Assembly: GCA_963662155.1 (NCBI GenBank)
Contig: OY759261.1
Coordinates: 52,049,500 to 52,113,499, forward strand
Length of the DNA: 64,000 nucleotides
DNA from: Lamellibrachia columna
Taxonomy: Eukaryota > Annelida > Polychaeta > Sabellida > Siboglinidae
Reading direction: 5' to 3'
The number at the start of each line of letters is the position of its first letter. Position 1 is the stretch's first letter. The notes under the pieces were generated by a model that was not told where the DNA came from, did not search any database, and was given only the letters and a program-made list of their open reading frames with translations. Below are positions 51,068 to 62,400 of the stretch, one piece after another. Both the position numbers and the translations under genes were made by a program.

Positions 51068-51730
51068 AGATGAACATTGAAGCGCACTTTAACCAAATTT
51101 AACAAAGGAAAGCACCATGTGTTAACTAGACAAAGCCCCGTAAGTTGACAAAGCCCCGTGTGGTAAGTTGACAAAGCCCCGTGTGGTAAATTGACAAAGC
51201 CCCGTGTGGTAAGTTGACAAAGCCCCGTGTGGTAAGTTGACAAAGCCCAGTGTGGTAAGTTGACAAAGCCCCGTGTGGTAAGTTGACAAAGCCCCGTGTG
51301 GTAAGTTGACAAAGCCCCGTGTGGTAAGTTGACAAAGCCCCGTGTGGTAAGTTGACAAAGCCCCGTGTGGCAAGTAGACAAAGCCCAGTGTGGTAAGTAG
51401 ACAAAGCCCCTTGTGGCAAGTAGACAAAGCCCAGTGTGGCAAGTAGACAAAGCCCCTTGTGGCAAGTAGACAAAGCCCAGTGTGGCAAGTAGACAGAGCC
51501 CCGTGTGGTAAGGATACAAAGAAGCCGTTGGTTTATTGAGGGTACAACAGTTTTTGTTTATGTATAACCTACCCTTATCTAACAACATATGCACAATGAC
51601 ATAATTACCACAATCAGTAGATCCTTTGTTCCATTCATTTAAACACGACTATTTCTATTTTTCGTTCTGCATTGTTCTTTTACTAAGTCTACTTCGTGTC
51701 TTCCAGTTTCTCTACCTTCCTCGCGTTCAC
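51068..51730 (-). mobile_element. CR1/Jockey-like LINE 3' end, expanded internally by a minisatellite
   Basis: The left edge (AACCAAATTTAACAAAGG) and right part (AGAAGCCGTTGGTTTATTG, then CCATTCATTTAAACACGA) match the 3' region of the LINE at 20350-21800. On the minus strand a frame reads GRHEVDLVKEQC against the main copy GHEVKLVKDQC. The two parts are separated by the 23-bp array at 51121-51510 instead of the roughly 40 bp seen in other copies. Confidence 0.75.
51121..51510. repeat. 23-bp minisatellite inside LINE 3' UTR, about 17 copies
   Basis: The unit contains GTGTGGTAAGTTGACAAAGC and CCC, with GGCAAGTAGAC variants toward the right. The last unit runs directly into LINE sequence. Confidence 0.97.
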
Positions 51731-52154
51731 ATTTGTCACGAGTAGTGTTTATATAACGGCTTTCGTTGTGTATGGTAACACGAGTGTCTATGCAAGTGAT
51801 TGCAGGAGTAGTGTTGTTAAAAGGGATTGAATTTGTGTACGGTGATACGCCAAGCGGAAACATCAAGTGAAAACGACTGCGACACGATACAATCGCTAGG
51901 GGGCCTCCGTAACGATCGCTAGGGGGCCTCCGTAACAATCGCTAGGGGGAAGTGTTTGTGAGAAAGCCCGTACGGGATTGAAATGCTGTTCTAGCCGTCT
52001 ATGTACGAGTTCAGTTACGGATGCATTTACGGCATCGATTGGTCACAAATAAAACACACCACCTTGCAACATCGCATGTATGACTATAGAACCTGTCCTT
52101 GAAGCGGATGCAACATTATAATTATGTGTTCTTGTCATAGCTTATAACATTATT
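51731..52154. other. Spacer with a short 23-bp repeat
   Basis: About 2.6 copies of a 23-bp unit containing ATCGCTAGGGGGCCTCCGTA lie at 51889-51947. No gene is recognised. Confidence 0.6.
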
Positions 52155-52230
52155 GTTGTGCGCGGTACGTAAGGGACAGAACATCTGCCTGTCCATCGAA
52201 AGAACCGGCTTCGACTCCTATTGCTGCCAC
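52155..52230 (+). mobile_element. Head of a tRNA-derived SINE
   Basis: GACAGAACATCTGCC, ATCGAAAGAACC and GGCTTCGACTCC (B box) parallel the SINE at 4788. The copy runs straight into the 15-bp satellite. Confidence 0.5.
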
Positions 52231-55200
52231 TCCGCTTTAGGTGGCTTAGTCTTAGGTGGCTTAGTCATAGGTGGCTTAATCTTAGATGGCTAAGTCTTAG
52301 GTGGCTTAGTCATAGGTGGCTTTGTCTTAGGTGTCTAAGTCTTAGGTGGCTTAGTCTTAGGTGGCTTAGTCTTAGGTGGCTTAGTCATAGGTGGCTTTGT
52401 CTTAGGTGTCTAAGTCTTAGGTGGCTTAGTCATAGGTGGCTTAGTCTTAGGTGGCTAAGTCTTAGGTGGCTTAGTCTTAGGTGGCTTAGTCTTAGGTGAC
52501 TTAGTCTTAGGTGGCTTAGTCATAGTTGGCTTAGTCTTAGGTGACTTAGTCATGGATGGCTTAGTCTTAGGTGGGTAAGTCTTAGGTGGGTAAGTCTTAG
52601 GTGGCTTAGTCATAGGTGGCTTAGTCTTAGGTGGCTTAGTCATAGGTGGCTTAGTCTTAGGTGACTTAGTCACAGATGGCTTAGTCTTAGGTGGCTTAGT
52701 CATAGGTGGCTTAGTCTTAGGTGGCTTAGTCATAGGTGGCTTAGTCTTAGGTGGCTTAGTCATAGGTGGCTTAGTCTTATGTGGCTAAGTCGTAGGTGGC
52801 TTAGTCTTAGGTGGCTTAGTCATAGGTGGATTAATCTTAGATGGTTAAGTCTTAGGTGGCTTAGCCATAGGTGGTTTTGTCTTAGGTGTCTAAGTCTTAG
52901 GGGGCTTAGTCTTAGGTGGCTTAGTCATAGGTGGCTTTGTCTTAGGTGTCTAAGTCTTAGGTGGCTTAGTCATAGGTGGCTTAGTCTTAGGTGGCTTAGT
53001 CTTAGGTGGCTTAGTCATGGATGGCTTAGTCTTATGTGGGTAAGTCTTAGGTAGCTAAGTCTTAGGTGGCTTAGTCTTAGGTGACTTAGTCACAGATGGC
53101 TTAGTCTTAGGTGGCTTAGTCATAGGTGGCTTAGTCTTAGGTGGCTTAGTCATAGGTGGTTTAGTCTTAGGTGGCTTTGTCTTAGGCGACTTAGTCATAG
53201 GTGGCTTAGTCTTAGGTGGCTTAGTCTTATGTGGGTAAGTCTTAGGTGGCTTAGTCTTAGGTGACTTAGTCATGGATGGCTTAGTCTTATGTGGGTAAGT
53301 CTTAGGTAGCTAAGTCTTAGGTGGCTTAGTCTTAGGTGGCCTAGTCTTAGGTGGCTTAGTCTTAGGTGGTTTAATCTTAGATGGCTTAGTCATAGTTATC
53401 TTAGTCTTAGGTGACTTAGTCATGGATGGCTTAGTCTTAGGTGGGTAAGTCTTAGGTGGCTAAGTCTTAGGTGGCTTAGTCTTAGGTGGCTTAGTCTTAG
53501 GTGGCTTAGTCATAGGTAGCTTAGTCTTAGGTGGTTTAGTCTTAGATGGCTAAGTCTTAGGTGGCTTAGTCTTAGGTGGCTTAGTCTTAGGTGGCTTAGT
53601 CATAGGTGGCTTAATCTTAGGTGGCTAAGTCTTAGGTGGCTTAGTCTTAGGTGGCTTAGTCATAGGTGGCTTAGTCATAGGTGGCTTCATCTTAGATGGA
53701 TAAGTCATAGGTGGCTTAGTCATAGGTGGCTTAGTCTTAGGTGGCTTAGTCATAGGTGGCTTAGTCTTGGGTGGCTTACTCATATGTGGCTTAGTCTTAG
53801 GTGGCTAAGTCTTAGGTAGCTTAGTCTTAGGTGGCTTAGTCTTAGGTGGGTAATTCTTAGGTAGCTAAGTTTTAGGTGGCTTAGTCTTAGGTGGCTTAGT
53901 CATGGATGGCTTAGTCTTAGGTGGGTAAGTCTTAGGTGGCTTAGTCTAAGGTGGCTTAGTCTTAGTTGGCTTAATCTTAGGTAGCTTAATCTTAGCTGGC
54001 TTAATCATGGGTGGCTTAGTCTTAGGTGGCTTAGTCATAGGTGGATTAATCTTAGATGGTTAAGTCTTAGGTGGCTTAGTCATAGGTGGTTTTGTCTTAG
54101 GTGTCTAAGTCTTAGGGGGCTTAGTCTTAGGTGGCTTAGTCATAGGTGGCTTTGTCTTAGGTGTCTAAGTCTTAGGTGGCTTAGTCATAGGTGGCTTAGT
54201 CTTAGGTGGCTTAGTCTTAGGCGACTTAGTCATAGGTGGCTTAGTCTTAGGTGGCTAAGTCTTAGGTGGCTTAGTCTTAGGTGGCTTAGTCATGGATGGC
54301 TTAGTCTTATGTGGGTAAGTCTTAGGTAGCTAAGTCTTAGGTGGCTTAGTCTTAGGTAACTTAGTCATGGATGGCTTAGTCTTATGTGGGTAAGTCTTAG
54401 GTAGCTAAGTCTTAGGTGGCTTAGTCTTAGGTGGCTTAGTCTTAGGTGGCTTAGTCTTAGGTGGTTTAATCTTAGATGGCTTAGTCATAGTTATCTTAGT
54501 CTTAGGTGACTTAGTCATGGATGGCTTAGTCTTAGGTGGGTAAGTCTTAGGTGGCTAAGTCTTAGGTGGCTTAGTCTTAGGTGGCTTAGTCTTAGGTGGC
54601 TTAGTCATAGGTGGCTTAGTCTTAGGTGGTTTAGTCTTAGGTGGCTTAGTCTTAGGTGGCTAAGTCTTAGGTGGCTTAGTCTTAGGTGGCTTAGTCTTAG
54701 GTGGCTTAGTCATAGGTGGCTTAATCTTAGGTGGCTAAGTCTTAGGTGGCTTAGTCTTAGGTGGCTTAGTCTTAGGTGGCTTAGTCATAGGTGGCTTCAT
54801 CTTAGATGGATAAGTCATAGGTGGCTTAGTAATAGGTGGCTTAGTCTTAGGTGGCTTAGTCATAGGTGGCTTAGTCTTAGGTGGTTTAGTCTTAGGTGGC
54901 TTAGTCTTAGGTGGCTTAGTCATAGGTGGCTTAGTTTTGGGTGGCTTACTCATATGTGGCTTAGTCTTAGGTGGCTAAGTCTTAGGTGGCTTAGTCTTAG
55001 GTGGCTTAGTCTTAGGTGACTTAGTCATGGATGGCTTAGTCTTAGGTGGGTAAGTCTTAGGTAGCTAAGTTTTAGGTGGCTTAGTCTTAGGTGGCTTAGT
55101 CATGGATGGCTTAGTCTTAGGTGGGTAAGTCTTAGGTGGCTTAGTCTAAGGTGGCTTAGTCTTAGGTGGCTTAATCTTAGGTAGCTTAGTCTTAGGTGGC

Positions 55201-55303
55201 TTAGTCTTAGGTGGCTTAGTCTTAGTTGGCTTAATCTTAGGTAGCTTAATCTTAGCTGGCTTAATCATGGGTGGCTTAGTCTCGTGTGGCTTAGTCTTGA
55301 CCA
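52231..55303. repeat. 15-bp satellite, about 205 copies
   Basis: Unit GGTGGCTTAGTCTTA with common variants CATAG, GTGAC, ATGGC and GTGGGTAAG. The register is preserved over 3 kb. Minus-strand frames of 70-102 codons (Lys-Pro-Pro-Lys-Thr repeats) are bounded by stops in variant units and are not genes. Confidence 0.98.
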
Positions 55304-55716
55304 TTCAACAAAGATAATCAAAACGCCGCAAGAAGAAAATAAAAAATAACCAACACGTGACTTTTCTTTCCTTGCGACTGCTCGCTACACGTCACCCATT
55401 AATCATAACACCAACATGACATATCACGGAAGTAGTCAGCCTTCCGGCATTTACTGTGCGAAATATATTTACTAATACATTCGATAATGCATGTAACTAG
55501 ATACACATATTGTGTGCATGTATGACACAGTGGACTAACTGCTGTGGCAGTTGCAGAGCATTAGTGACGTCACTGATTGCTACAATCGAGTATTGTCTAT
55601 GACTCTAACGGTAACGAAGTAGTATTAACGTTGTCACTGATGACAGCGACTGAGCATTGTCTACGATTCTAACGGCAACAACGTAGTATTAAAGACGGCA
55701 TTAAAGGGTCTTCCTA
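55304..55716. other. Spacer between satellites
   Basis: A 64-bp imperfect tandem duplication starts GTCACTGAT at 55569 and 55633. No gene is recognised. Confidence 0.5.
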
Positions 55717-58452
55717 AGTTCACAGAAGACACGAACTGCTAGCCCAGAGTGGGTATGATGTTACAATTGGGGTGAAGAGAGTGCTTAGTGCTTAGAAAAC
55801 ACGAACTGCTAGTCCAAAGTGAGTATGATGTTCCAATTGGGGTGACGAGGGTGCTTAGTGCTTAAAAGAAACGAACTGCTTGTCCAAAGTCAGTATGATG
55901 TTACAATTAGGGTGACGAGGGTGCTTAGTGCTTAGAAAACTCGAACTGCTAGTCCAAACTGGATATGATGTTCCAATTGGGGTGAAGAGAGTGATTGGTG
56001 CTTAGAAGACACGAACTGCTAGCCCAAAGTGAGTATGATGTTGCAACTGGGGTGACGAGGGTGCTTAGTGCTTAGAAGACACGAACTGCTAGCCCAAAGT
56101 GAGTATAATGTTACAATTAGGGTGACGAGGGTGCTTAGTGCTTAGAAAACAGGAACTGCTAGTCCAAAGTGTGTATGATGCTACAATTGGGGTGACGAGG
56201 GTGCTTAGTGCTTAGAAGACACGAACTGCTAGCCCAAAGTGAGTATGATGTATCAATTGGGGGTGACGAGGGTCCTTAGTGCTTAGAAGACACGAACTGC
56301 TAGCCCAAAGTGAGTATGATGTTGCAATTGGGGTGACGAGGGTGCTTATTGCTTAGAAGACACGAACTGCTAGACCAAAGTGGGTATGATGCTCCAACTG
56401 GGGTGACGAGGGTGCTTAGTACTTAGAAGACACGAACTGGTAGCCCAAAGTGAGTATGCTGTTACAATTGGGGTGACGAAGGTGCTAAGTGCTTAGAAAA
56501 CACAAACTGCTAGTCCAAAGTGTGTATGATGTTTCAATTGGGGTAACGAGGGTGCTTAGTGCTTAGAAAACACGAACTGCTAGTCCAAAGTGAGTATGCT
56601 GTTACAATTGGGGTGACGAGGGTGCTTAGTTCTTAGAAGACACGAACTTCTAGCCCAAAGTGAGTATGATGTTACAATTGGGGTGACGAAGGTGCTTAGT
56701 GCTTCGAAAACACGAACTGTTAGCCCAAAGTGAGTATGATGTTATAATTGGGGTGACGAGGGTGCTTAGTTCTTAGAAGACACGAACTGCTAGACCAAAG
56801 TGGGTATGATGCTCGAACTGGGGTGACTAGGATGCTTAGTGCTTAGAAGACACGAACTGCTAGTCCAAAGTGAGTATGATGTTACAATTGGGGTGACGAA
56901 GGTGCTTAGTTCTTAGAAAACAACAACTGCTAGCCCAAAGTGAGTATGATGTTTCAATTGGGGTAACGAGGGTGCTTAGTGCTTAGAAAACACGAACTGC
57001 TAGTCCAAAGTGTGTATGATGTTTCAATTGGGGTAACGAGGGTGCTTAGTGCTTAGAAGACACGAACTTCTAGCCCAAAGTGAGTATGATGTTACAATTG
57101 GGGTGACGAGGGTGCTTAGTGCTTAGAAGACACGAAATGCTAGCCCAAAGTGAGTATAATGTTGCAATTGGGGTGACGAGGGTGCTTATTGCTTAGAAGA
57201 CACGAACTGCTAGCCCAAAGTGAGTATGATGTTACAATTGGAGTGACGAAGGTGCTTAGTGCTTAGAAAACACGAACTGCTAGTCCAAAGTGTGTATGAT
57301 GTTTCAATTGGGGTAACGAGGGTGCTTAGTGCTTAGAAGACACGAACTTCTAGCCCAAAGTGAGTATGATGTTACAATTGGGGTGACGAGGGTGCTTAGT
57401 GCTTAGAAGACACGAAATGCTAGCCCAAAGTGAGTATGATGTTGCAATTGGGGTGACGAGGGTGCTTATTGCTTAGAAGACACGAACTGCTAGACCAAAG
57501 TGGGTATGATGCTCCAACTGGGATGACGAGGGTGCTTAGTACTTAGAAGACACGAACTGGTAGCCCAAAGTGAGTATGATGTTACAATTGGGGTGACGAG
57601 GGTGCTTAGTGCTTAGAATACACGAACTGCTAGCCCAAAGTGAGTATGATGTTACAACTGGGGTGACGAAGGTGCTTAGTGCTTAGAAAACACGAACTGT
57701 TAGTCCAAAGTGTGTATGATGTTATAATTGGGGTGACGAGGGTGCGTAGTGCTTAGAAGACACGAACTGCTAGACCAAAGTGGGTATGATGCTCGAACTG
57801 GGATGAATAGGGTGATTAGTGCTTAGAAGACACGAACTGCTAGTCCAAAGTGAGTATGATGTTACCACTGGGGTGACGAAGGTGCTTAATTCTTAGAAGA
57901 CACGAACTGCTAGCCCAAAGTGAGTATGATGTTACAATTGGGGTGACGAAGGTGCTTAGTGCTTAGAAAACACGAACTGCTAGTCCAAAGTGTGTATGAT
58001 GTTACAATTGGGGTGACGAGGGTGCTTAATGCTTAGAAGACACGAACTGCTAGCCCAATGTGAGTATGATGTTACAATTGGGTTGACGAGGGTGCTTAGT
58101 GCTTAGAAGACACAAAACTGCTAGCCCAAAGTGAGTATGATGTTACAATTAGGGTGATGAGGGTGCTTAGTGCTTAGGAGATACGAACTGCTAGACCAAA
58201 GTGAGTATAATGCTCCAACTGAGGTGACGAGGGTGCTTAGTGCTTAGAAGACACGAACTGCTAGCCCAAAGTGAGTATGACGTTACAATGGGGGGACGAA
58301 GGTGCTTAGTGCTTAGAAAACAGGAACTGCTAGCCCAAAGTGTGTGTGATGCTCCAACTGATGTGACGAGGGTGCTTAGTGCTTAGAAGACACGAACTGC
58401 TAGATAAATGTGTGTCCGGTGTTCCATGTGGTGTCAAGGGGGTGCTTAGTCC
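55717..58452. repeat. 70-bp satellite, about 39 copies
   Basis: The unit contains CACGAACTGCTAGCCCAAAG, TGAGTATGATGTTACAATTG and GGGTGACGAGGGTGC. Copies diverge by several substitutions, more than in the neighbouring arrays. Confidence 0.98.
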
Positions 58453-58956
58453 TTGAAAACAGGTACAATACGACCAAACCTTTTAGATGTTCCCATTGGC
58501 TACGAATGCCATGAGGCCCGCTTACACGTCCGTGTTATTTGTACAGATTTACTTGCCTACGTAACAAAATTATGTTCTACGTTGCAGAATAACTATATCT
58601 AGTCTATACATTTAACGCCACAATTTGTCATAGCAAGGAAATTGTTGACAGCTGTATGGGAAGGTACCTCTATTATTGTAAATGATTTATATAGGCGCAA
58701 TACGGACGACGCCATGGGGATATCGCCACATCGAAAATAAAATCACGAAATCCGGAGCATTAGTTCCCACACAATTTTTTTTATCTTTTATTGCCATTGA
58801 TGCATGTGTTGTATTAAACACAAAAATAGTCATCTGAGCAAGGAAGTGGACATTCATTTCAACAGCCACGAATGTGAGTTTTTTTCGTTTGATTGCAACA
58901 TTACTATTTGCTGATTGATTGCAATGACTGTGAACGGAACTACTAGCTGTGTGTAT
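58453..58956. other. Spacer between satellites
   Basis: AT-rich; no gene or repeat recognised. Confidence 0.4.
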
Positions 58957-59085
58957 ATGGTGAAATGTGTTTTGTATATGGTGAAATGTGTTTTGTATAT
59001 GGTGAAATGTGTTTTGTATATGGTGAAATGTGTTTTGTATATGGTGAAATGTGTTTTGTATATGATGAAATGTGTTTTGCATATG
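58957..59085. repeat. 21-bp tandem repeat, about 6 copies
   Basis: Unit ATGGTGAAATGTGTTTTGTA plus T. Because 21 is a multiple of three it opens frames on both strands. Confidence 0.96.
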
Positions 59086-59496
59086 GTGCAAGATTATTTA
59101 ATTGTGGGGACAGTAGAATCGAACACACACTCGAGAGGTCAATACTTTGTATATGTTTATTCTTGCTAGAAAAAGCTAGAACGAATACAACAAAAAGCAA
59201 TTATGCTTATTACAAAACTGAGATACCTTTCTTTCTTTCTTTCTTTCTTTTGAAAGACGCCTAACAGAATGTGGTTTGACAACGCTGTTGACCAGAAGTC
59301 TAAGAGTAGATCAGAATAAAGCTAATAAAATATTGAACGAATATGAATATATTACATAAAACGTAAAGCAGAGTGTGTGTGTTGGACACGAGAAAGGACT
59401 CATTTTCACAAGAAGGACAAATGAATGGAACTAAGTATGTAATGCTTGCATTAATTCTAGCAGTGCGTATATGAAATAGACAAACATCTGTAAGGG
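59086..59496. other. Spacer between satellites
   Basis: Contains a (CTTT)n run at about 59227-59250. No gene is recognised. Confidence 0.4.
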
Positions 59497-62400
59497 TGTT
59501 ATGCATAGATGAGCAAATGTTGTACACTCGGAAATCCTATTACATCCTTGTCCGTCTGGTGTTATACATAGATGAGCAAATGTTGGACTCTCGGAAATCC
59601 AATCACATCCTTGTCCGTCTGGTGTTACACATAGATGAGCAAATGTTGGACTCTCGGAAATCCTATTACATCCTTGTCCGTCTGGTGTTATACATAGATG
59701 AGCAAATGTTGGACTCTCGGAAATCCAATCACATCCTTGTCCGTCTGGTGTTATACATAGATGAGCAAATGTTGGACTCTCGGAAAGCCAATTACATCCT
59801 TGTCCGTCTGGTGTTATACATAGATGAGCAAATGTTGGACTCTCGGAAAGCCAATTACATCCTTGTCCTTCTGGTGTTATACATAGATGAGCCAAAGTTG
59901 GACTCTCGGAAATCCAATTACATCCTTGTCCGTCTGGTGTTATACATAGATGAGCAAATGTTGGACTCTCGGAAATCCAATTACGTCCTTGTCCGTCTGG
60001 TGTTATACATAGATGAGCAAATGTTGGACTCTCGGAAAGCCAATTACATCCTTGTCCGTCTGGTGTTATACATAGATGAGCAAATGTTGGACCCTCGGAA
60101 ACCCAATTACATCCTTGTCCGTCTGGTGTTATACATAGATGAGCAAATGTTGGACTCTCGGAAAGCCAATTACATCCTTGTCCGTCTGGTGTTATACATA
60201 GATGAGCAATTGTTGGACCCCCGGAAACCCAATTACATCCTTGTCCGTCTGGTGTTATACATAGATGAGCAAATGTTGGACTCTCGGAAAGCCAATTACA
60301 TCCTTGTCCGTCTGGTGTTATACACAGATGAGCAAATGTTGGACTCTCGGAAAGCCAATTACATCCTTGTCCGTCTGGTGTTATACATAGATGAGCAAAT
60401 GTTGGACCCTCGGAAAGCCAATTACATCCTTGTCCGTCTGGTGTTATACATAGTCGAGCAAATGTTGGACCCTCGGAAAGCCAATTACATCCTTGTCCGT
60501 CTGGTGTTATACATCGATGAGCAAATGTTGGACCCTCGGAAAGCCAATTACATCCTTGTCCGTCTGGTGTTATACATAGACGAGCAATTGTTGGACCCTC
60601 GGAAATCCAATTACATCTTTGTCCGTCTGGTGTTATACATAGATGAGCAAATGTTGGACCCTCGGAAATCCAATCACATCCTTGTCCGTCTGGTGTTATA
60701 CATAGATAAGCAAATGTTGGACTCTCGGAAATCCAATTACATCCTTGTCCGTCTGGTGTTATACATAGATGAGCAAATGTTGGACTCTCGGAAATCCAAT
60801 TACATCCTTGTCCGTCTGGTGTTATACATCGATGAGCAAATGTTGGATCCTCGGAAAGCCAATTACATCCTCGTCCGTCTGGTGTTATGCATAGATGAGC
60901 AAATGTTGGACTCTCGGAAATCCAATTACGTCCTTGTCCGTCTGGTGTTATACATAGATGAGCAAATGTTGGACTCTCGGAAAGCCAATTACATCCTTGT
61001 CCGTCTGGTGTTATATATAGATGAGCAAATGTTGGACCCTCGGAAACCCAATTACATCCTTGTCCGTCTGGTGTTATACATAGATGAGCAAATGTTGGAC
61101 TCTCGGAAAGCCAATTACATCCTTGTCCGTCTGGTGTTATACATAGATGAGCAATTGTTGGACCTTCGGAAACCCAATTACATCCTTGTCCGTCTGGTGT
61201 TATACATAGATGAGCAAATGTTGGACTCTCGGAAAGCCAATTACATCCTTGTCCGTCTGGTGTTATACATAGATGAGCAAATGTTGGACTCTCGGAAAGC
61301 CAATTACATCCTTGTCCGTCTGGTGTTATACATAGATGAGCAAATGTTGGACCCTCGGAAAGCCAATTACATCCTTGTCCGTCTGGTGTTATACATAGAC
61401 GAGCAAATGTTGGACCCTCGGAAAGCCAATTACATCCTTGTCCGTCTGGTGTTATACATCGATGAGCAAATGTTGGACCCTCGGAAAGCCAATTACATCC
61501 TTGTCCGTCTGGTGTTATACATAGACGAGCAATTGTTGGACCCTCGGAAATCCAATTACATCCTTGTCCGTCTGGTGTTATACATAGATGAGCAAATGTT
61601 GGACTCTCGGAAATCCAATCACATCCTTGTCCGTCTGGTGTTATACATAGATGAGCAAATGTTGGACTCTCGGAAATCCAATTACATCCTTGTCCGTCTG
61701 GTGTTATACATAGATGAGCAAATGTTGGACTCTCGGAAATCCAATCACAACCTTGTCCGTCTGGTGTTATACATAGATGAGCAAATGTTGGACTCTCGGA
61801 AAGCAAATTACATCCTTGTCCGTCTGGTGTTATACATAGATGAGCAATTGTTGGACCCTCGGAAACCCAATTACATCCTTGTCCGTCTGGTGTTATACAT
61901 AGATGAGCAAATGTTGGACTCTCGGAAAGCCAATTACATCCTTGTCCGTCTGGTGTTATACATAGATGAGCAAATGTTGGACTCTTAGAAAGCCAATTAC
62001 ATCCTTGTCCGTCTGGTGTTATACATAGATGAGCAAATATTGGACCCTCGGAAAGCCAATTACATCCTTGTACGTCTGGTGTTATACATAGACGAGCAAA
62101 TGTTGGACCCTCGGAAAGCCAATTACATCCTTGTCCGTCTGGTGTTATACATCGATGAGCAAATGTTGGACCCTCGGAAAGCCAATTACATCCTTGTCCG
62201 TCTGGTGTTATACATAGATAAGCAAATGTTGGACTCTCGGAAATCCAATTACATCCTTGTCCGTCTGGTGCTATACATAGATGAGCAAATGTTGGACTCT
62301 CGGAAATCCAATTGCATCCTTGTCCGTCTGGTGTTATACATCGATGAGCAAATGTTGGATCCTCGGAAAGCCAATTACATCCTCGTCCGTCTGGTTTTAT

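Noticed and set aside
52231..54953. Collagen- or mucin-like Lys-Pro-Pro-Thr protein on the minus strand
   Set aside because: The frame is repeatedly ended by stops in variant units and no start or splice pattern joins the pieces.
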